From an uncultured Chryseobacterium sp. (GTDB lineage Bacteria; Bacteroidota; Bacteroidia; Flavobacteriales; Weeksellaceae): a DNA stretch of 64,000 bases. Positions 8,919 through 17,987 of the stretch are shown one piece after another. The stretch covers positions 1 to 64,000 of the forward strand of contig CAJYXJ010000042.1 of the NCBI GenBank assembly GCA_913778085.1, in the 5' to 3' direction. Below the pieces are notes generated by a model, which was not told the DNA's origin, ran no database searches, and saw only the letters and a list, made by a program, of their open reading frames with translations. Each line of letters starts with the position of its first letter. Within the stretch, counting starts at the first letter, position 1. A program made the position numbers and the translations under genes.

Positions 8919-9545
8919 ATGTCAGGTATTATTGGTAAAAAAATCGGTATGACATCTTTGTTTAACGAAGAAGGAAAAAACATTCCTTGTACAGTTATCC
9001 AAGCTGGTCCGTGCTCGGTTTTACAGGTCAGAACCATTGAAAAAGACGGATATAAGTCAGTTCAGTTAGGTTTCGATGACAAGAGTGAGAAGAACGTTGG
9101 TAAAGCGTTAGCTGGCCATTTCAAAAAGGCTGGTTCTGCTCCTAAAGCTAAATTGGTAGAATTCTACAGAGAATTCGTTGATGAAGTAAAAGTAGGAGAA
9201 GAAGTAAAAGTAGACTTGTTCAACGAAGGAGAATTCGTAGACGTAACAGGTACTTCAAAAGGTAAAGGCTTCCAGGGTGTTGTTAAAAGACACGGCTTTG
9301 GAGGTGTAATGCAGGCAACTCATGGTCAGCACAACAGACTTAGAGCTCCAGGTTCTATCGGTGCTGGTTCAGACCCTTCAAGAGTATTCAAAGGGATGAG
9401 AATGGCTGGAAGAATGGGAGGTAAGCAGGTAACTGTACAAAACCTTCAGGTGTTAAAAGTGGATCAAGAACAAAATCTTTTAGTAGTAAAAGGTGCTGTT
9501 CCGGGAGCTAAAAATTCTTATGTAATTATCAGAAAATGGAACTAG
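8919..9545 (+). CDS. rplC: 50S ribosomal protein L3
   Basis: A 208-residue L3 with the typical N-terminus [18 protein letters not shown] and the central loop [16 protein letters not shown] that reaches the peptidyl-transferase centre, followed by [20 protein letters not shown]. It is the first gene of the cluster here: rpsJ, which precedes L3 in many bacteria, is absent upstream. The end overlaps rplD by 10 bp, giving tight coupling. Confidence 0.97.
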   Translation: MSGIIGKKIGMTSLFNEEGKNIPCTVIQAGPCSVLQVRTIEKDGYKSVQLGFDDKSEKNVGKALAGHFKKAGSAPKAKLVEFYREFVDEVKVGEEVKVDLFNEGEFVDVTGTSKGKGFQGVVKRHGFGGVMQATHGQHNRLRAPGSIGAGSDPSRVFKGMRMAGRMGGKQVTVQNLQVLKVDQEQNLLVVKGAVPGAKNSYVIIRKWN

Positions 9546-10165
9546 TAGTATTAAATACATCAGGAAAAGAGACCGGAAGAAAAGTAACTCTAGACGAAAC
9601 AGTATTCGGAATTGAGCCAAATCAGCACGCGGTTTACTTAGAAGTTAAACAGTACCTTGCCGCACAGAGACAAGGAACTCATAAAGCTAAAGAAAGAAGC
9701 GAAATTACGGCTTCTACCAAAAAGCTTAAGAAGCAGAAAGGATCTGGTTCTGCAAGATACGGGGATATCAAATCTCCAACTTTCAGAGGTGGGGGTAGAG
9801 TATTCGGTCCTAAACCAAGAGACTACAGGTTCAAATTGAACAAAGCGCTTAAGAGATTGGCTAAGAAATCTGTTTTATCTCAGAAAATGAGAGACAACAG
9901 CATCAGAGTTTTGGAAGATGTGAGCTTAAATGCTCCTAAAACTAAAGATTTCATTACATTATTGGATGCATTGACATTGAACGGTAAAAAATCTTTGTTC
10001 ATTCTTCCTGAAGCTAACAAGAATGTGTATTTGTCTTCAAGAAACTTACCTAAAACCAAAGTGATGAACTTCAATGAAGTAAGTTCTTACGACTTGGTAA
10101 ATGCTGGTGAGATCGTATTCTTCGAAGGTGCAGTAGAAAAATTCCAGGAAAATTTAAAGAAATAA
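9536..10165 (+). CDS. rplD: 50S ribosomal protein L4
   Basis: A 209-residue L4. The extended loop with [18 protein letters not shown] and [19 protein letters not shown] is the part that lines the exit tunnel. In other bacteria L4 represses its own operon through the leader mRNA; whether that holds here is unknown. Starts 10 bp inside rplC. Confidence 0.97.
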   Translation: MELVVLNTSGKETGRKVTLDETVFGIEPNQHAVYLEVKQYLAAQRQGTHKAKERSEITASTKKLKKQKGSGSARYGDIKSPTFRGGGRVFGPKPRDYRFKLNKALKRLAKKSVLSQKMRDNSIRVLEDVSLNAPKTKDFITLLDALTLNGKKSLFILPEANKNVYLSSRNLPKTKVMNFNEVSSYDLVNAGEIVFFEGAVEKFQENLKK

Positions 10166-10168
10166 ATC

Positions 10169-10459
10169 ATGTCTATTATTATTAAACCAGTTATCTCAGA
10201 AAAGGCTAATTACCTTACGGATTTAAGAGGGTCTTATTCTTTCTTGGTAGATACCAAAGCGAATAAAATCCAGATTAAAAAGGCTGTGGAAGCAGCTTAC
10301 GGTGTAAAAGTAGCAGACGTTAACACAATGATTTATGCTCCGAAGGTTTCTTCGAAATACACTAAAAAAGGTCTTCAGGTTGGAAAGACAAACAAATTGA
10401 AAAAAGCGGTAATCAAACTTGCTGAAGGCGAGGTTATCGATATTTTTGCTGTAAATTAA
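10169..10459 (+). CDS. rplW: 50S ribosomal protein L23
   Basis: A 96-residue L23 (SIIIKPVISEKANYLTD, then KIQIKKAVEAAYGVKVADVN). It sits at the tunnel exit where trigger factor and SRP dock. Only 3 bp separate it from rplD. Confidence 0.97.
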   Translation: MSIIIKPVISEKANYLTDLRGSYSFLVDTKANKIQIKKAVEAAYGVKVADVNTMIYAPKVSSKYTKKGLQVGKTNKLKKAVIKLAEGEVIDIFAVN

Positions 10460-10480
10460 TTATAATTATAAATAATAGTA

Positions 10481-11302
10481 ATGTCTGTTAGAAAATTAAA
10501 ACCTATCACCCCGGGACAGAGATTCAGAATTGTAAACAATTTTGAGGAAATTACTACCAACAAGCCAGAGAAATCTCTAACCGTTGGTATTAAAAAGTCA
10601 GGTGGACGTAACCAAACAGGTAAAATGACCATGCGTTACACCGGAGGTGGACACAAAAAGAAATACAGAATTATTGACTTCAAAAGAAACAAAGCAAACG
10701 TTGAAGCCACTGTAAAATCTGTAGAATACGATCCAAACAGAACTGCATTTATCGCTTTATTGGAATACGCAGACGGAGAGAAGAGATACATCATCGCTCC
10801 AAACGGTATCAAAGTAGATCAGAAAGTAGTTTCAGGTGAAAGCGTAGAACCAAACGTAGGTAACGCAATGAAATTGAAAAACATTCCATTGGGTACTGTA
10901 ATTTCTTGTGTTGAAATGAAACCTGGTCAAGGGGCTATTTTAGCAAGAAGTGCTGGTTCTTCAGCTCAATTAACATCAAGAGACGGAAAATATGCCATCA
11001 TCAAATTACCTTCAGGAGAATCCAGAATGATCCTTACTGAATGTATGGCAATGATCGGTTCAGTTTCCAACTCTGATCACCAATTAACGGTATCAGGTAA
11101 AGCTGGTAGAAGCAGATGGTTAGGTAGAAGACCAAGAACAAGAGCGGTTGTAATGAACCCTGTAGATCACCCGATGGGTGGTGGTGAAGGACGTTCTTCA
11201 GGAGGTCACCCAAGATCTAGAAACGGTATGCCGTCTAAAGGTTACAAAACTAGAAAGAAAAACAAAGTGTCTAACCGTTACATCGTATCTAAAAGAAAAT
11301 AA
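10481..11302 (+). CDS. rplB: 50S ribosomal protein L2
   Basis: A 273-residue L2 with RNA-binding motif [18 protein letters not shown] and the C-terminal [19 protein letters not shown], whose conserved histidine lies near the peptidyl-transferase centre. Full length for the family. Confidence 0.98.
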   Translation: MSVRKLKPITPGQRFRIVNNFEEITTNKPEKSLTVGIKKSGGRNQTGKMTMRYTGGGHKKKYRIIDFKRNKANVEATVKSVEYDPNRTAFIALLEYADGEKRYIIAPNGIKVDQKVVSGESVEPNVGNAMKLKNIPLGTVISCVEMKPGQGAILARSAGSSAQLTSRDGKYAIIKLPSGESRMILTECMAMIGSVSNSDHQLTVSGKAGRSRWLGRRPRTRAVVMNPVDHPMGGGEGRSSGGHPRSRNGMPSKGYKTRKKNKVSNRYIVSKRK

Positions 11303-11304
11303 TT

Positions 11305-11583
11305 ATGGCAAGATCACTTAAAAAAGGACCGTTCATTCATCATACTTTAGATAAGAAGGTTCAGGCAAATATAGAGTCTGGTAAGAAGACTGTTATCAAA
11401 ACTTGGTCTAGAGCATCGATGATCTCTCCGGACTTCGTAGGACAGACTATCGCTGTACACAACGGGAAATCTTTTATCCCGGTTTACGTTACAGAGAACA
11501 TGGTAGGTCACAAGTTAGGCGAATTTTCTCCAACAAGATCTTTCAGAGGTCATGGTGGTAACAAAAACAAAGGAAGCAGATAA
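11305..11583 (+). CDS. rpsS: 30S ribosomal protein S19
   Basis: A 92-residue S19 ([18 protein letters not shown], later [18 protein letters not shown]). It binds the head of the small subunit with S13. Two bases after rplB and two before rplV. Confidence 0.98.
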   Translation: MARSLKKGPFIHHTLDKKVQANIESGKKTVIKTWSRASMISPDFVGQTIAVHNGKSFIPVYVTENMVGHKLGEFSPTRSFRGHGGNKNKGSR

Positions 11584-11585
11584 TC

Positions 11586-11984
11586 ATGGGATCAAGAAAA
11601 CAAGATAGTTCAATCGCAAGAAAAGAAGCTAACAAAGACGTTGTAAAAGCTTCATTAAATAACTGCCCATCTTCTCCGAGAAAAATGAGATTAGTTGCTG
11701 ATATCATTAGAGGAGAGCAAGTAGATAAAGCTCTTTATATCCTAAAATATTCTAAAAAAGAAGCCTCTAACAAATTGGAGAAATTACTTCTTTCTGCTAT
11801 GGCAAACTGGCAGACGAAAAACGAAGGTGCGGATATCGAAGAAGCAAACCTTATCGTTAAAGAAATCTTCGTGGATAGTGCAAGACAATTGAAGAGACTG
11901 AGACCGGCTCCGCAAGGTAGAGGGTACAGAATCAGAAAAAGATCTAACCACGTTACATTAATCTTAGGTAATAAAGAAAACTAA
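11586..11984 (+). CDS. rplV: 50S ribosomal protein L22
   Basis: A 132-residue L22 with a slightly long N-terminus ([17 protein letters not shown]) before the core [20 protein letters not shown]. The tunnel loop [17 protein letters not shown], where macrolide-resistance changes occur in other bacteria, is wild-type in shape. Confidence 0.97.
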   Translation: MGSRKQDSSIARKEANKDVVKASLNNCPSSPRKMRLVADIIRGEQVDKALYILKYSKKEASNKLEKLLLSAMANWQTKNEGADIEEANLIVKEIFVDSARQLKRLRPAPQGRGYRIRKRSNHVTLILGNKEN

Positions 11985-11992
11985 ATCAAGGT

Positions 11993-12760
11993 ATGGGACA
12001 GAAGACAAATCCAATTGGTAACAGATTAGGTATCATCAGAGGATGGGATTCTAACTGGTTTGGCGGAAACGATTATGGAGACAGAATCGCGGAAGATTAC
12101 AAAATCAGAAGATACCTTGAGGCTAGATTATCTAAAGGTGGGATTTCAAGAATTTATATTGAAAGAACATTAAAATTAGTAACAGTTACAATTACTACTG
12201 CTAGACCGGGACTTATCATCGGTAAAGGAGGACAGGAAGTTGATAAACTGAAAGAAGAGTTGAAAAAATTGACTAAAAAGGATATTCAGATCAACATCTT
12301 CGAAATCAAAAGACCTGAGCTTGACGCCGTATTGGTGGCAGACAGCATTGCTAAGCAGATCGAAAACAGAATTTCTTACAGAAGAGCTGTTAAGATGGCG
12401 ATGGCAGGTACCATGAGAATGGGTGCAGAAGGTATCAAAGTTCAGATCTCTGGTAGATTGAACGGAGCTGAAATGGCAAGATCAGAATCTTTCAAAGAAG
12501 GAAGAATTCCATTGTCTACTTTCAGAGCAGATATCGATTACCACATCGGTGAAGCATTGACTCAGTACGGAAAACTAGGGGTTAAAGTTTGGATCATGAA
12601 AGGAGAAGTTTACGGTAAAAGAGAACTTTCTCCATTAGTGGGACAGCAGAAAAAAGGAGGTCAGTCTGGAGACAGAGAAAGAAGAGATAACAGAGGAGGA
12701 GATAGAAGAGACAACAGAGGACCTAGAAGAAACAACAACAATAATAACAATAATAATTAA
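11993..12760 (+). CDS. rpsC: 30S ribosomal protein S3
   Basis: A 255-residue S3. The KH domain is marked by GLIIGKGG (residues 74-81) and the C-terminal domain by [18 protein letters not shown]. Beyond the family core, from about residue 217, comes an extra Gly/Arg/Asp/Asn-rich tail ([13 protein letters not shown]) that ends in nine consecutive asparagines (codons 12731-12757, AAC/AAT repeats). The tail is probably disordered and could vary in length between strains. Confidence 0.97.
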   Translation: MGQKTNPIGNRLGIIRGWDSNWFGGNDYGDRIAEDYKIRRYLEARLSKGGISRIYIERTLKLVTVTITTARPGLIIGKGGQEVDKLKEELKKLTKKDIQINIFEIKRPELDAVLVADSIAKQIENRISYRRAVKMAMAGTMRMGAEGIKVQISGRLNGAEMARSESFKEGRIPLSTFRADIDYHIGEALTQYGKLGVKVWIMKGEVYGKRELSPLVGQQKKGGQSGDRERRDNRGGDRRDNRGPRRNNNNNNNNN

Positions 12761-12817
12761 AAATTTTAGATTAGACCATTTTGAATTTTAAATTACCGTT
12801 ACTTTTTTAAAATAAAA

Positions 12818-12852
12818 AAAATCTAAAATCTAAAATCTAAAATCTAAAATTT
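12818..12852 (+). repeat. 7-bp tandem repeat upstream of rplP
   Basis: Four units of AAAATCT (12818-12845) followed by one AAAATTT (12846-12852), ending 7 nt before the rplP start. The opposite orientation of the motif (AAATTTTAGATT) occurs just after the rpsC stop near 12762, so the gap could fold into a long weak hairpin. Confidence 0.8.
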
Positions 12853-12859
12853 AGAAATT

Positions 12860-13285
12860 ATGTTACAACCAAAAAGAACCAAATTCCGTAGAGTTCATAA
12901 GATGAAAATGAAGGGGAATGCCCAGAGAGGTAGTCAACTTGCTTATGGAACTTTCGGGATTAAGGCGACAGAAGGTGCTTGGATCACTGCAAGACAAATT
13001 GAAGCTGCTCGTATCGCTGCGACAAGATATATGAAGAGAGAAGGTCAACTATGGATCAAAATCTTCCCGGATAAGCCGATTACAAAGAAACCAGCCGAAG
13101 TAAGGATGGGTAAAGGTAAAGGTGCCGTGGAATATTGGGTAGCTGTAGTAAAACCTGGTAAAATTATGTTCGAAATCGGAGGAGTTCCTTACGATGTAGC
13201 CAAAGAAGCTCTTAGGCTTGCTGCACAAAAATTACCGGTAGTTACCAAATTCATCGTTGCTAACGATTTTGTTAAACCTCTTTAA
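12860..13285 (+). CDS. rplP: 50S ribosomal protein L16
   Basis: A 141-residue L16 ([38 protein letters not shown]). It binds near the A site. It is the only gene in the first half of the cluster that is set apart from its upstream neighbour, by 99 bp of repeats. Confidence 0.97.
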   Translation: MLQPKRTKFRRVHKMKMKGNAQRGSQLAYGTFGIKATEGAWITARQIEAARIAATRYMKREGQLWIKIFPDKPITKKPAEVRMGKGKGAVEYWVAVVKPGKIMFEIGGVPYDVAKEALRLAAQKLPVVTKFIVANDFVKPL

Positions 13286-13297
13286 TCTTTGAATACA

Positions 13298-13483
13298 ATG
13301 AAAAAAGCTGATATTAAAAATTTAAGCGCGGGTGATATTCAAGCTCAATTAACTGAAGCAAAAGCTCAATATTCCAAATTGAAATTGGCTCATGCAATCA
13401 GCCCAATTGAAAACCCGATCCAAATCAGAGATTTGAGAAAAACAATCGCTAGACTAAACACTGAGTTAACTAACAAACAATAA
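13298..13483 (+). CDS. rpmC: 50S ribosomal protein L29
   Basis: A 61-residue L29 (MKKADIKNLSAGDIQAQL; RDLRKTIARLNTEL). ATG 13298 is preferred to a TTG three codons upstream, since L29 proteins begin with the M-K motif. Confidence 0.96.
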   Translation: MKKADIKNLSAGDIQAQLTEAKAQYSKLKLAHAISPIENPIQIRDLRKTIARLNTELTNKQ

Positions 13484-13495
13484 TTTCATTTTACA

Positions 13496-13750
13496 ATGGA
13501 TAGAAATTTAAGAAAAGAAAGAATCGGAGTGGTTTCCAGCAATAAAATGGAAAAAACTATTGTTGTTAGTGAAACTACAAGAGTAAAGCACCCGATGTAC
13601 GGTAAATTCGTTTTGAAAACGAAAAAATATACTGCACACGACGAGAACAACGAATGCACAGAAGGTGATACGGTTCTGATCCAGGAAACAAGACCTTTGA
13701 GCAAGAACAAAAGATGGAGATTAGTAAGAATCATTGAAAAAGCTAAGTAA
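13496..13750 (+). CDS. rpsQ: 30S ribosomal protein S17
   Basis: An 84-residue S17 ([39 protein letters not shown]), an OB-fold primary 16S rRNA binder. Twelve bases after rpmC. Confidence 0.97.
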   Translation: MDRNLRKERIGVVSSNKMEKTIVVSETTRVKHPMYGKFVLKTKKYTAHDENNECTEGDTVLIQETRPLSKNKRWRLVRIIEKAK

Positions 13751-13752
13751 TA

Positions 13753-14121
13753 ATGTTACAAACAGAATCAAGATTAAAAGTTGCTGATAACACAGGTGCT
13801 AAAGAAGTATTGGTTATCAGAGTTCTGGGAGGAACCAGAAGAAGATATGCTTCAGTTGGTGATAAAATCGTTGTTACTATCAAAGATTCTACACCATCAG
13901 GAAACGCTAAGAAAGGTCAGGTATCTAAAGCGGTCGTAGTAAGAACAAAAAAAGCAGTTAGAAGAAAAGATGGTTCGTACATCAAATTTGAAGACAATGC
14001 TTGTGTATTGCTGAACGCAGCGGGAGAAATGAGAGGAACGCGTGTTTTCGGACCGGTTGCTCGTGAGTTGAGAGACAAAGAATATATGAAAATCATTTCA
14101 TTAGCTCCTGAAGTACTTTAA
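13753..14121 (+). CDS. rplN: 50S ribosomal protein L14
   Basis: A 122-residue L14 ([37 protein letters not shown]). Canonical length, two bases after rpsQ. It begins the part corresponding to the spc operon of other bacteria. Confidence 0.98.
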   Translation: MLQTESRLKVADNTGAKEVLVIRVLGGTRRRYASVGDKIVVTIKDSTPSGNAKKGQVSKAVVVRTKKAVRRKDGSYIKFEDNACVLLNAAGEMRGTRVFGPVARELRDKEYMKIISLAPEVL

Positions 14122-14140
14122 TATTTAAAATTGTAAAAAA

Positions 14141-14467
14141 ATGTCAAAGTTAAAAATAAAAAGAGGAGATAACGTAATCGTAACTACAGGTAAGAAAGGT
14201 CTTAAAGGTGGTACCGGTGAAGTTATTGAAGTGATCAAAAAAGAAGGAAAAGACCCTAGAGTAGTTGTTGCAGGACTGAACATCGTTAAAAAACACGTTA
14301 AGCCTTCAGCTTCCAACCCTCAAGGTGGAATTACTGAGAAAGAAGCTTCTATTCATATCTCAAACGTAGCTTTAGTTGGTAAAGACGGAAAAGCGATCAA
14401 AGTAGGTTACAAAACCGAAGGAGATAAGAAAGTAAGAATCAACAAAAAAACGGGTGAAACTTTATAA
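14141..14467 (+). CDS. rplX: 50S ribosomal protein L24
   Basis: A 108-residue L24 with KOW motif near the N-terminus (KIKRGDNVIVTTGKKGLKGG). An assembly-initiating protein. Confidence 0.97.
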   Translation: MSKLKIKRGDNVIVTTGKKGLKGGTGEVIEVIKKEGKDPRVVVAGLNIVKKHVKPSASNPQGGITEKEASIHISNVALVGKDGKAIKVGYKTEGDKKVRINKKTGETL

Positions 14468-14480
14468 TTTTTAAGAACAC

Positions 14481-15032
14481 ATGGAATATATAGCAAGACC
14501 CAAAAAAGCATATAAAGAAACGATTGTTCCTGCAATGATGGAAGAATTCGGATACAAATCTGTAATGCAGGTTCCTAGATTAGAGAAAATCGTATTGTCT
14601 CAAGGTTTAGGAGATGCTACTGCAGATAAGAAAATCATCGATTATGCGGTTGAAGAACTAACGAACATCACTGGTCAGAAGGCTGTTGGTACCATCTCTA
14701 AGAAAGATGAGGCTGCTTTCAAATTAAGAAAAGGAATGCCGGTAGGTGCTAAAGTTACGCTGAGAGCTCATAAAATGTATGAGTTCCTAGACAGATTAAC
14801 TTCTTCTGCATTGCCACGTATCAGAGATTTCTCCGGAATCAAGGCAGACGGTTTCGACGGTAGAGGAAACTACAACTTAGGGATCACTGAGCAGATCATC
14901 TTCCCTGAGATCGTAATCGACAAAGTGAAAAAAATCCAGGGGATGGACATCACTTTCGTTACTACTGCGAAAACAGACAAAGAAGCTAAAGCTTTATTAA
15001 CTCACTTCGGTTTACCATTCAAAAAGAACTAA
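14481..15032 (+). CDS. rplE: 50S ribosomal protein L5
   Basis: A 183-residue L5 ([40 protein letters not shown]), the 5S rRNA binder that also contacts the P-site tRNA. Confidence 0.98.
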   Translation: MEYIARPKKAYKETIVPAMMEEFGYKSVMQVPRLEKIVLSQGLGDATADKKIIDYAVEELTNITGQKAVGTISKKDEAAFKLRKGMPVGAKVTLRAHKMYEFLDRLTSSALPRIRDFSGIKADGFDGRGNYNLGITEQIIFPEIVIDKVKKIQGMDITFVTTAKTDKEAKALLTHFGLPFKKN

Positions 15033-15035
15033 GAA

Positions 15036-15305
15036 ATGGCTAAAGAATCAATGAAAGCGCGTGAGCGCAAAAGAGAAGCGTTAGTTGCTAAATACGCTGA
15101 TAAAAGAAAAGCTTTAAAAGAAGCTGGTGATTATGAAGGACTTCAGAAATTACCAAAAAATGCTTCTCCTGTAAGATTACACAACAGATGTAAATTAACA
15201 GGAAGACCAAGAGGATACATGAGAACGTTCGGAATTTCCAGAGTAACTTTCAGAGAAATGGCAAACAACGGTCTTATCCCGGGTGTTAAAAAGGCAAGCT
15301 GGTAA
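15036..15305 (+). CDS. rpsN: 30S ribosomal protein S14, zinc-free type
   Basis: An 89-residue S14 ([39 protein letters not shown]). It is the long form with a single cysteine and no CxxC pair, so it needs no zinc. Three bases after rplE. Confidence 0.97.
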   Translation: MAKESMKARERKREALVAKYADKRKALKEAGDYEGLQKLPKNASPVRLHNRCKLTGRPRGYMRTFGISRVTFREMANNGLIPGVKKASW

Positions 15306-15358
15306 TTTATTACTAAAAAAAATCGGGACAATTAAGTTGTTCGGAAACTAAAGATAAA

Positions 15359-15400
15359 AATATCAGACCGAGATTTCTGAGGTCTGATATTTTACTCTTT
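15359..15400 (+). terminator. perfect hairpin between rpsN and rpsH
   Basis: AATATCAGACC (15359-15369) pairs perfectly with GGTCTGATATT (15381-15391), loop 11 nt, followed by a T-rich stretch. It sits within an otherwise continuous ribosomal operon, so it may act as a partial terminator, an RNA-processing site or a ribosomal-protein binding structure. Confidence 0.55.
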
Positions 15401-15450
15401 AAGTCTTTACAATACTGATTGTTCTTTAACCAATAATTTATAAAAGAAAA

Positions 15451-15849
15451 ATGGTAACAGATCCAATTTCAGATTTCCTAACAAGAGTAAGGAACGCACA
15501 AAGCGCAGGCCACAAGGTGGTGGAAATTCCTGCATCGAAAATCAAAAAGGAGATTACTAAGATCTTATTCGATCAGGGGTATATCTTAAACTACAAGTTT
15601 GAGGATAACGCTGTTCAGGGTGTGATCAAAATCGCTTTAAAGTACGACAAGCAAACCAACAAGCCGGCGATCAAGTCTATTCAGAGAGCTTCAAGACCAG
15701 GTTTGAGACAGTACAAAGGTTCTACTGAACTTCCAAGAGTACTGAACGGTTTGGGTATTTCTATCATCTCTACTTCTAAAGGAGTAATGACTGACAAGAA
15801 AGCTAGAGAAGAAAAAGTAGGCGGTGAAGTAATCTGCTATGTTTATTAA
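15451..15849 (+). CDS. rpsH: 30S ribosomal protein S8
   Basis: A 132-residue S8 (TDPISDFLTRVRNAQSAGH; ending GGEVICYVY). In E. coli it represses the spc operon by binding mRNA. Here it is preceded by 145 bp carrying a strong hairpin. Confidence 0.98.
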   Translation: MVTDPISDFLTRVRNAQSAGHKVVEIPASKIKKEITKILFDQGYILNYKFEDNAVQGVIKIALKYDKQTNKPAIKSIQRASRPGLRQYKGSTELPRVLNGLGISIISTSKGVMTDKKAREEKVGGEVICYVY

Positions 15850-15866
15850 TTTTTAATCACAGGAAA

Positions 15867-16412
15867 ATGTCAAGAATTGGTAAAGCAATTATAACAGTTC
15901 CGGCAGGAGTTACTGTCACTGAAAACAACGGTGTGGTAACGGTAAAAGGTCCTAAAGGAGAATTATCTCAGGAACTTACAGCAGGAATTACTATAGAACA
16001 GAAAGATGGGGAACTGAACGTAAACAGACCATCTGATGCTAAACAACACAAAGCGCTTCACGGTTTATATAGAGCGCTGATCAACAACATGATTGTTGGT
16101 GTAAACCAAGGTTTCGAAAAGAAACTGGAATTAGTAGGGGTAGGATACAGAGCTTCACACGCAGGTCAGAAACTTGAGTTGGCTTTAGGATTCTCTCACG
16201 GTATCGTATTGGAACTTCCAGGTGAAGTGAAAGTAGATACATTGACTGAAAAAGGTAAAAACCCGATTATTACTTTAACGTCTCACGACAACCAACTTCT
16301 AGGGATGGTAGCTGCAAAGATCCGTTCTTTCAGAAAGCCTGAACCGTACAAAGGAAAAGGAGTAAGATTCGTAGGAGAAATTGTTAGACGTAAAGCTGGT
16401 AAATCTGCTTAA
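15867..16412 (+). CDS. rplF: 50S ribosomal protein L6
   Basis: A 181-residue L6 (MSRIGKAIITVPAGVTVTE; EPYKGKGVRFVGEIVRRKAG). Canonical two-domain length. Confidence 0.98.
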   Translation: MSRIGKAIITVPAGVTVTENNGVVTVKGPKGELSQELTAGITIEQKDGELNVNRPSDAKQHKALHGLYRALINNMIVGVNQGFEKKLELVGVGYRASHAGQKLELALGFSHGIVLELPGEVKVDTLTEKGKNPIITLTSHDNQLLGMVAAKIRSFRKPEPYKGKGVRFVGEIVRRKAGKSA

Positions 16413-16427
16413 TAAATTATAAGTATT

Positions 16428-16781
16428 ATGGCATTAACTAAAGTAGAAAAAAGAATAAGAATCAAAAGAAGAGTAAGAGGGAAAATCTCCGGATCTTCTG
16501 AATTGCCAAGATTATCTGTATACAAAAGTAATAAGGAAATTTACGCTCAGTTAATCGACGATAACAGTGGAAAAACTTTAGCTTCTGCTTCTTCCAGAGA
16601 GAAAGGCGTTGAAGCTAACGGAACAAAGACTGAAGTTTCTGCTGCCGTAGGTAAGGCTATCGCTGCCAAAGCCATCGCTGCAGGAATCGAAAATATTGTA
16701 TTTGATAGAAACGGATTCGTATACCACGGAAGAGTAAAAGCTCTTGCTGACGGTGCGAGAGAAGGTGGACTTAAATTCTAA
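16428..16781 (+). CDS. rplR: 50S ribosomal protein L18
   Basis: A 117-residue L18 ([40 protein letters not shown]), 5S rRNA binder. Confidence 0.97.
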   Translation: MALTKVEKRIRIKRRVRGKISGSSELPRLSVYKSNKEIYAQLIDDNSGKTLASASSREKGVEANGTKTEVSAAVGKAIAAKAIAAGIENIVFDRNGFVYHGRVKALADGAREGGLKF

Positions 16782-16800
16782 TCATTAAATTTCGGAAAAT

Positions 16801-17322
16801 ATGTTAGGACTAGATAATATAGAAAGAGTAAAACCGGGAGGATTAGAACTTAAAGATCGTCTCGTAGCTGTTAACAGAGTAACAAAAGTAACCAAAGGAG
16901 GTAGAGCTTTCGGATTTTCTGCAATCGTAGTTGTAGGAGACGAAGCGGGAACGATCGGTTTCGGTTTGGGAAAATCTAAGGAAGTTGCTTCTGCTATTGC
17001 TAAAGCGGTAGAAGATGCTAAGAAAAACTTAGTGAAAGTTCCTGTAATGAACCACACGATTCCTCACCAGACTTCTGCCAGATATGGTGGTGCTGATATC
17101 TTCTTAAGACCTGCTTCTCACGGTACGGGACTTATCGCCGGTGGTGCGGTAAGAGCGGTATTGGAGTCTGCTGGTGTACACGATATCCTTTCAAAATCTA
17201 AAGGATCTTCTAACCCTCACAACGTGGTGAAAGCTACTTTCAAAGCGTTACTGGATATCAGAAGACCTGAAGAAATCGCTAGAATGAGAGGAGTTTCTCT
17301 AACTAAAGTGTTTAACGGTTAA
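16801..17322 (+). CDS. rpsE: 30S ribosomal protein S5
   Basis: A 173-residue S5 with the double-stranded RNA-binding-like N-terminal domain ([18 protein letters not shown]) and C-terminal domain ([20 protein letters not shown]). Canonical. Confidence 0.98.
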   Translation: MLGLDNIERVKPGGLELKDRLVAVNRVTKVTKGGRAFGFSAIVVVGDEAGTIGFGLGKSKEVASAIAKAVEDAKKNLVKVPVMNHTIPHQTSARYGGADIFLRPASHGTGLIAGGAVRAVLESAGVHDILSKSKGSSNPHNVVKATFKALLDIRRPEEIARMRGVSLTKVFNG

Positions 17323-17333
17323 TATACAAAACA

Positions 17334-17510
17334 ATGGCAACAATCAAAGTAAAGCAAGTAAGAAGCGCTATTGGAAGAACAAAAACCCAAAAGAGAACGC
17401 TTGAAGCATTAGGATTTAAGAAACTTCACCAAGTTGTAGAACACGAAGCTACGCCTTCTATCTTAGGAATGATAGCTGCAGTTAGTCACTTACTTGAAGT
17501 TCAAAAATAA
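17334..17510 (+). CDS. rpmD: 50S ribosomal protein L30
   Basis: A 58-residue L30: begins MATIKVKQVRSAIGRTKTQK, ends SHLLEVQK. It lies between rpsE and rplO, the conserved place for rpmD, and starts 11 nt after the rpsE stop. It is short enough to be missed by length-filtered gene calling. Confidence 0.95.
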   Translation: MATIKVKQVRSAIGRTKTQKRTLEALGFKKLHQVVEHEATPSILGMIAAVSHLLEVQK

Positions 17511-17529
17511 TTTTTAAAATAATTTTAAA

Positions 17530-17979
17530 ATGAATTTAAACAACATAAAGCCAGCTGCAGGATCTACTTTCAATTCAAAAAGAATCGGTAGAGGACAAGG
17601 TAGCGGAAAAGGAGGTACTTCTACAAAAGGGCATAAAGGACAGAAAGCAAGAGCCGGATATTCTCAGAAAATCGGTTTTGAAGGAGGTCAGATGCCTTTA
17701 CAAAGAAGATTACCTAAATTCGGATTCAAAAACGTAAACAGAAAAGAGTTTAGAGGAATTAACTTGGATACGATCCAGACTTTAATTGAAAATAAATCCA
17801 TCACTGGAGATATTACAAGAGAGGTAATGATCGAAAACGGTTTAATTACGAAAAACGAATTAGTGAAAATTATGGGTAGAGGAGAATTGAAATCTGCGGT
17901 TTCAATCTCTGCTGACAAATTCACTAAATCTGCTGAAGAGTTGATCTCTAAAGCAGGTGGAAAAGCAATTACCTTATAA
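17530..17979 (+). CDS. rplO: 50S ribosomal protein L15
   Basis: A 149-residue L15 (MNLNNIKPAAGSTFNSKRIG; glycine-rich GQGSGKGGTSTKGHKGQKAR; FEGGQMPLQRRLPKFGF). It directly precedes secY, as in most bacteria. Confidence 0.97.
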   Translation: MNLNNIKPAAGSTFNSKRIGRGQGSGKGGTSTKGHKGQKARAGYSQKIGFEGGQMPLQRRLPKFGFKNVNRKEFRGINLDTIQTLIENKSITGDITREVMIENGLITKNELVKIMGRGELKSAVSISADKFTKSAEELISKAGGKAITL

Positions 17980-17987
17980 TATTACTA

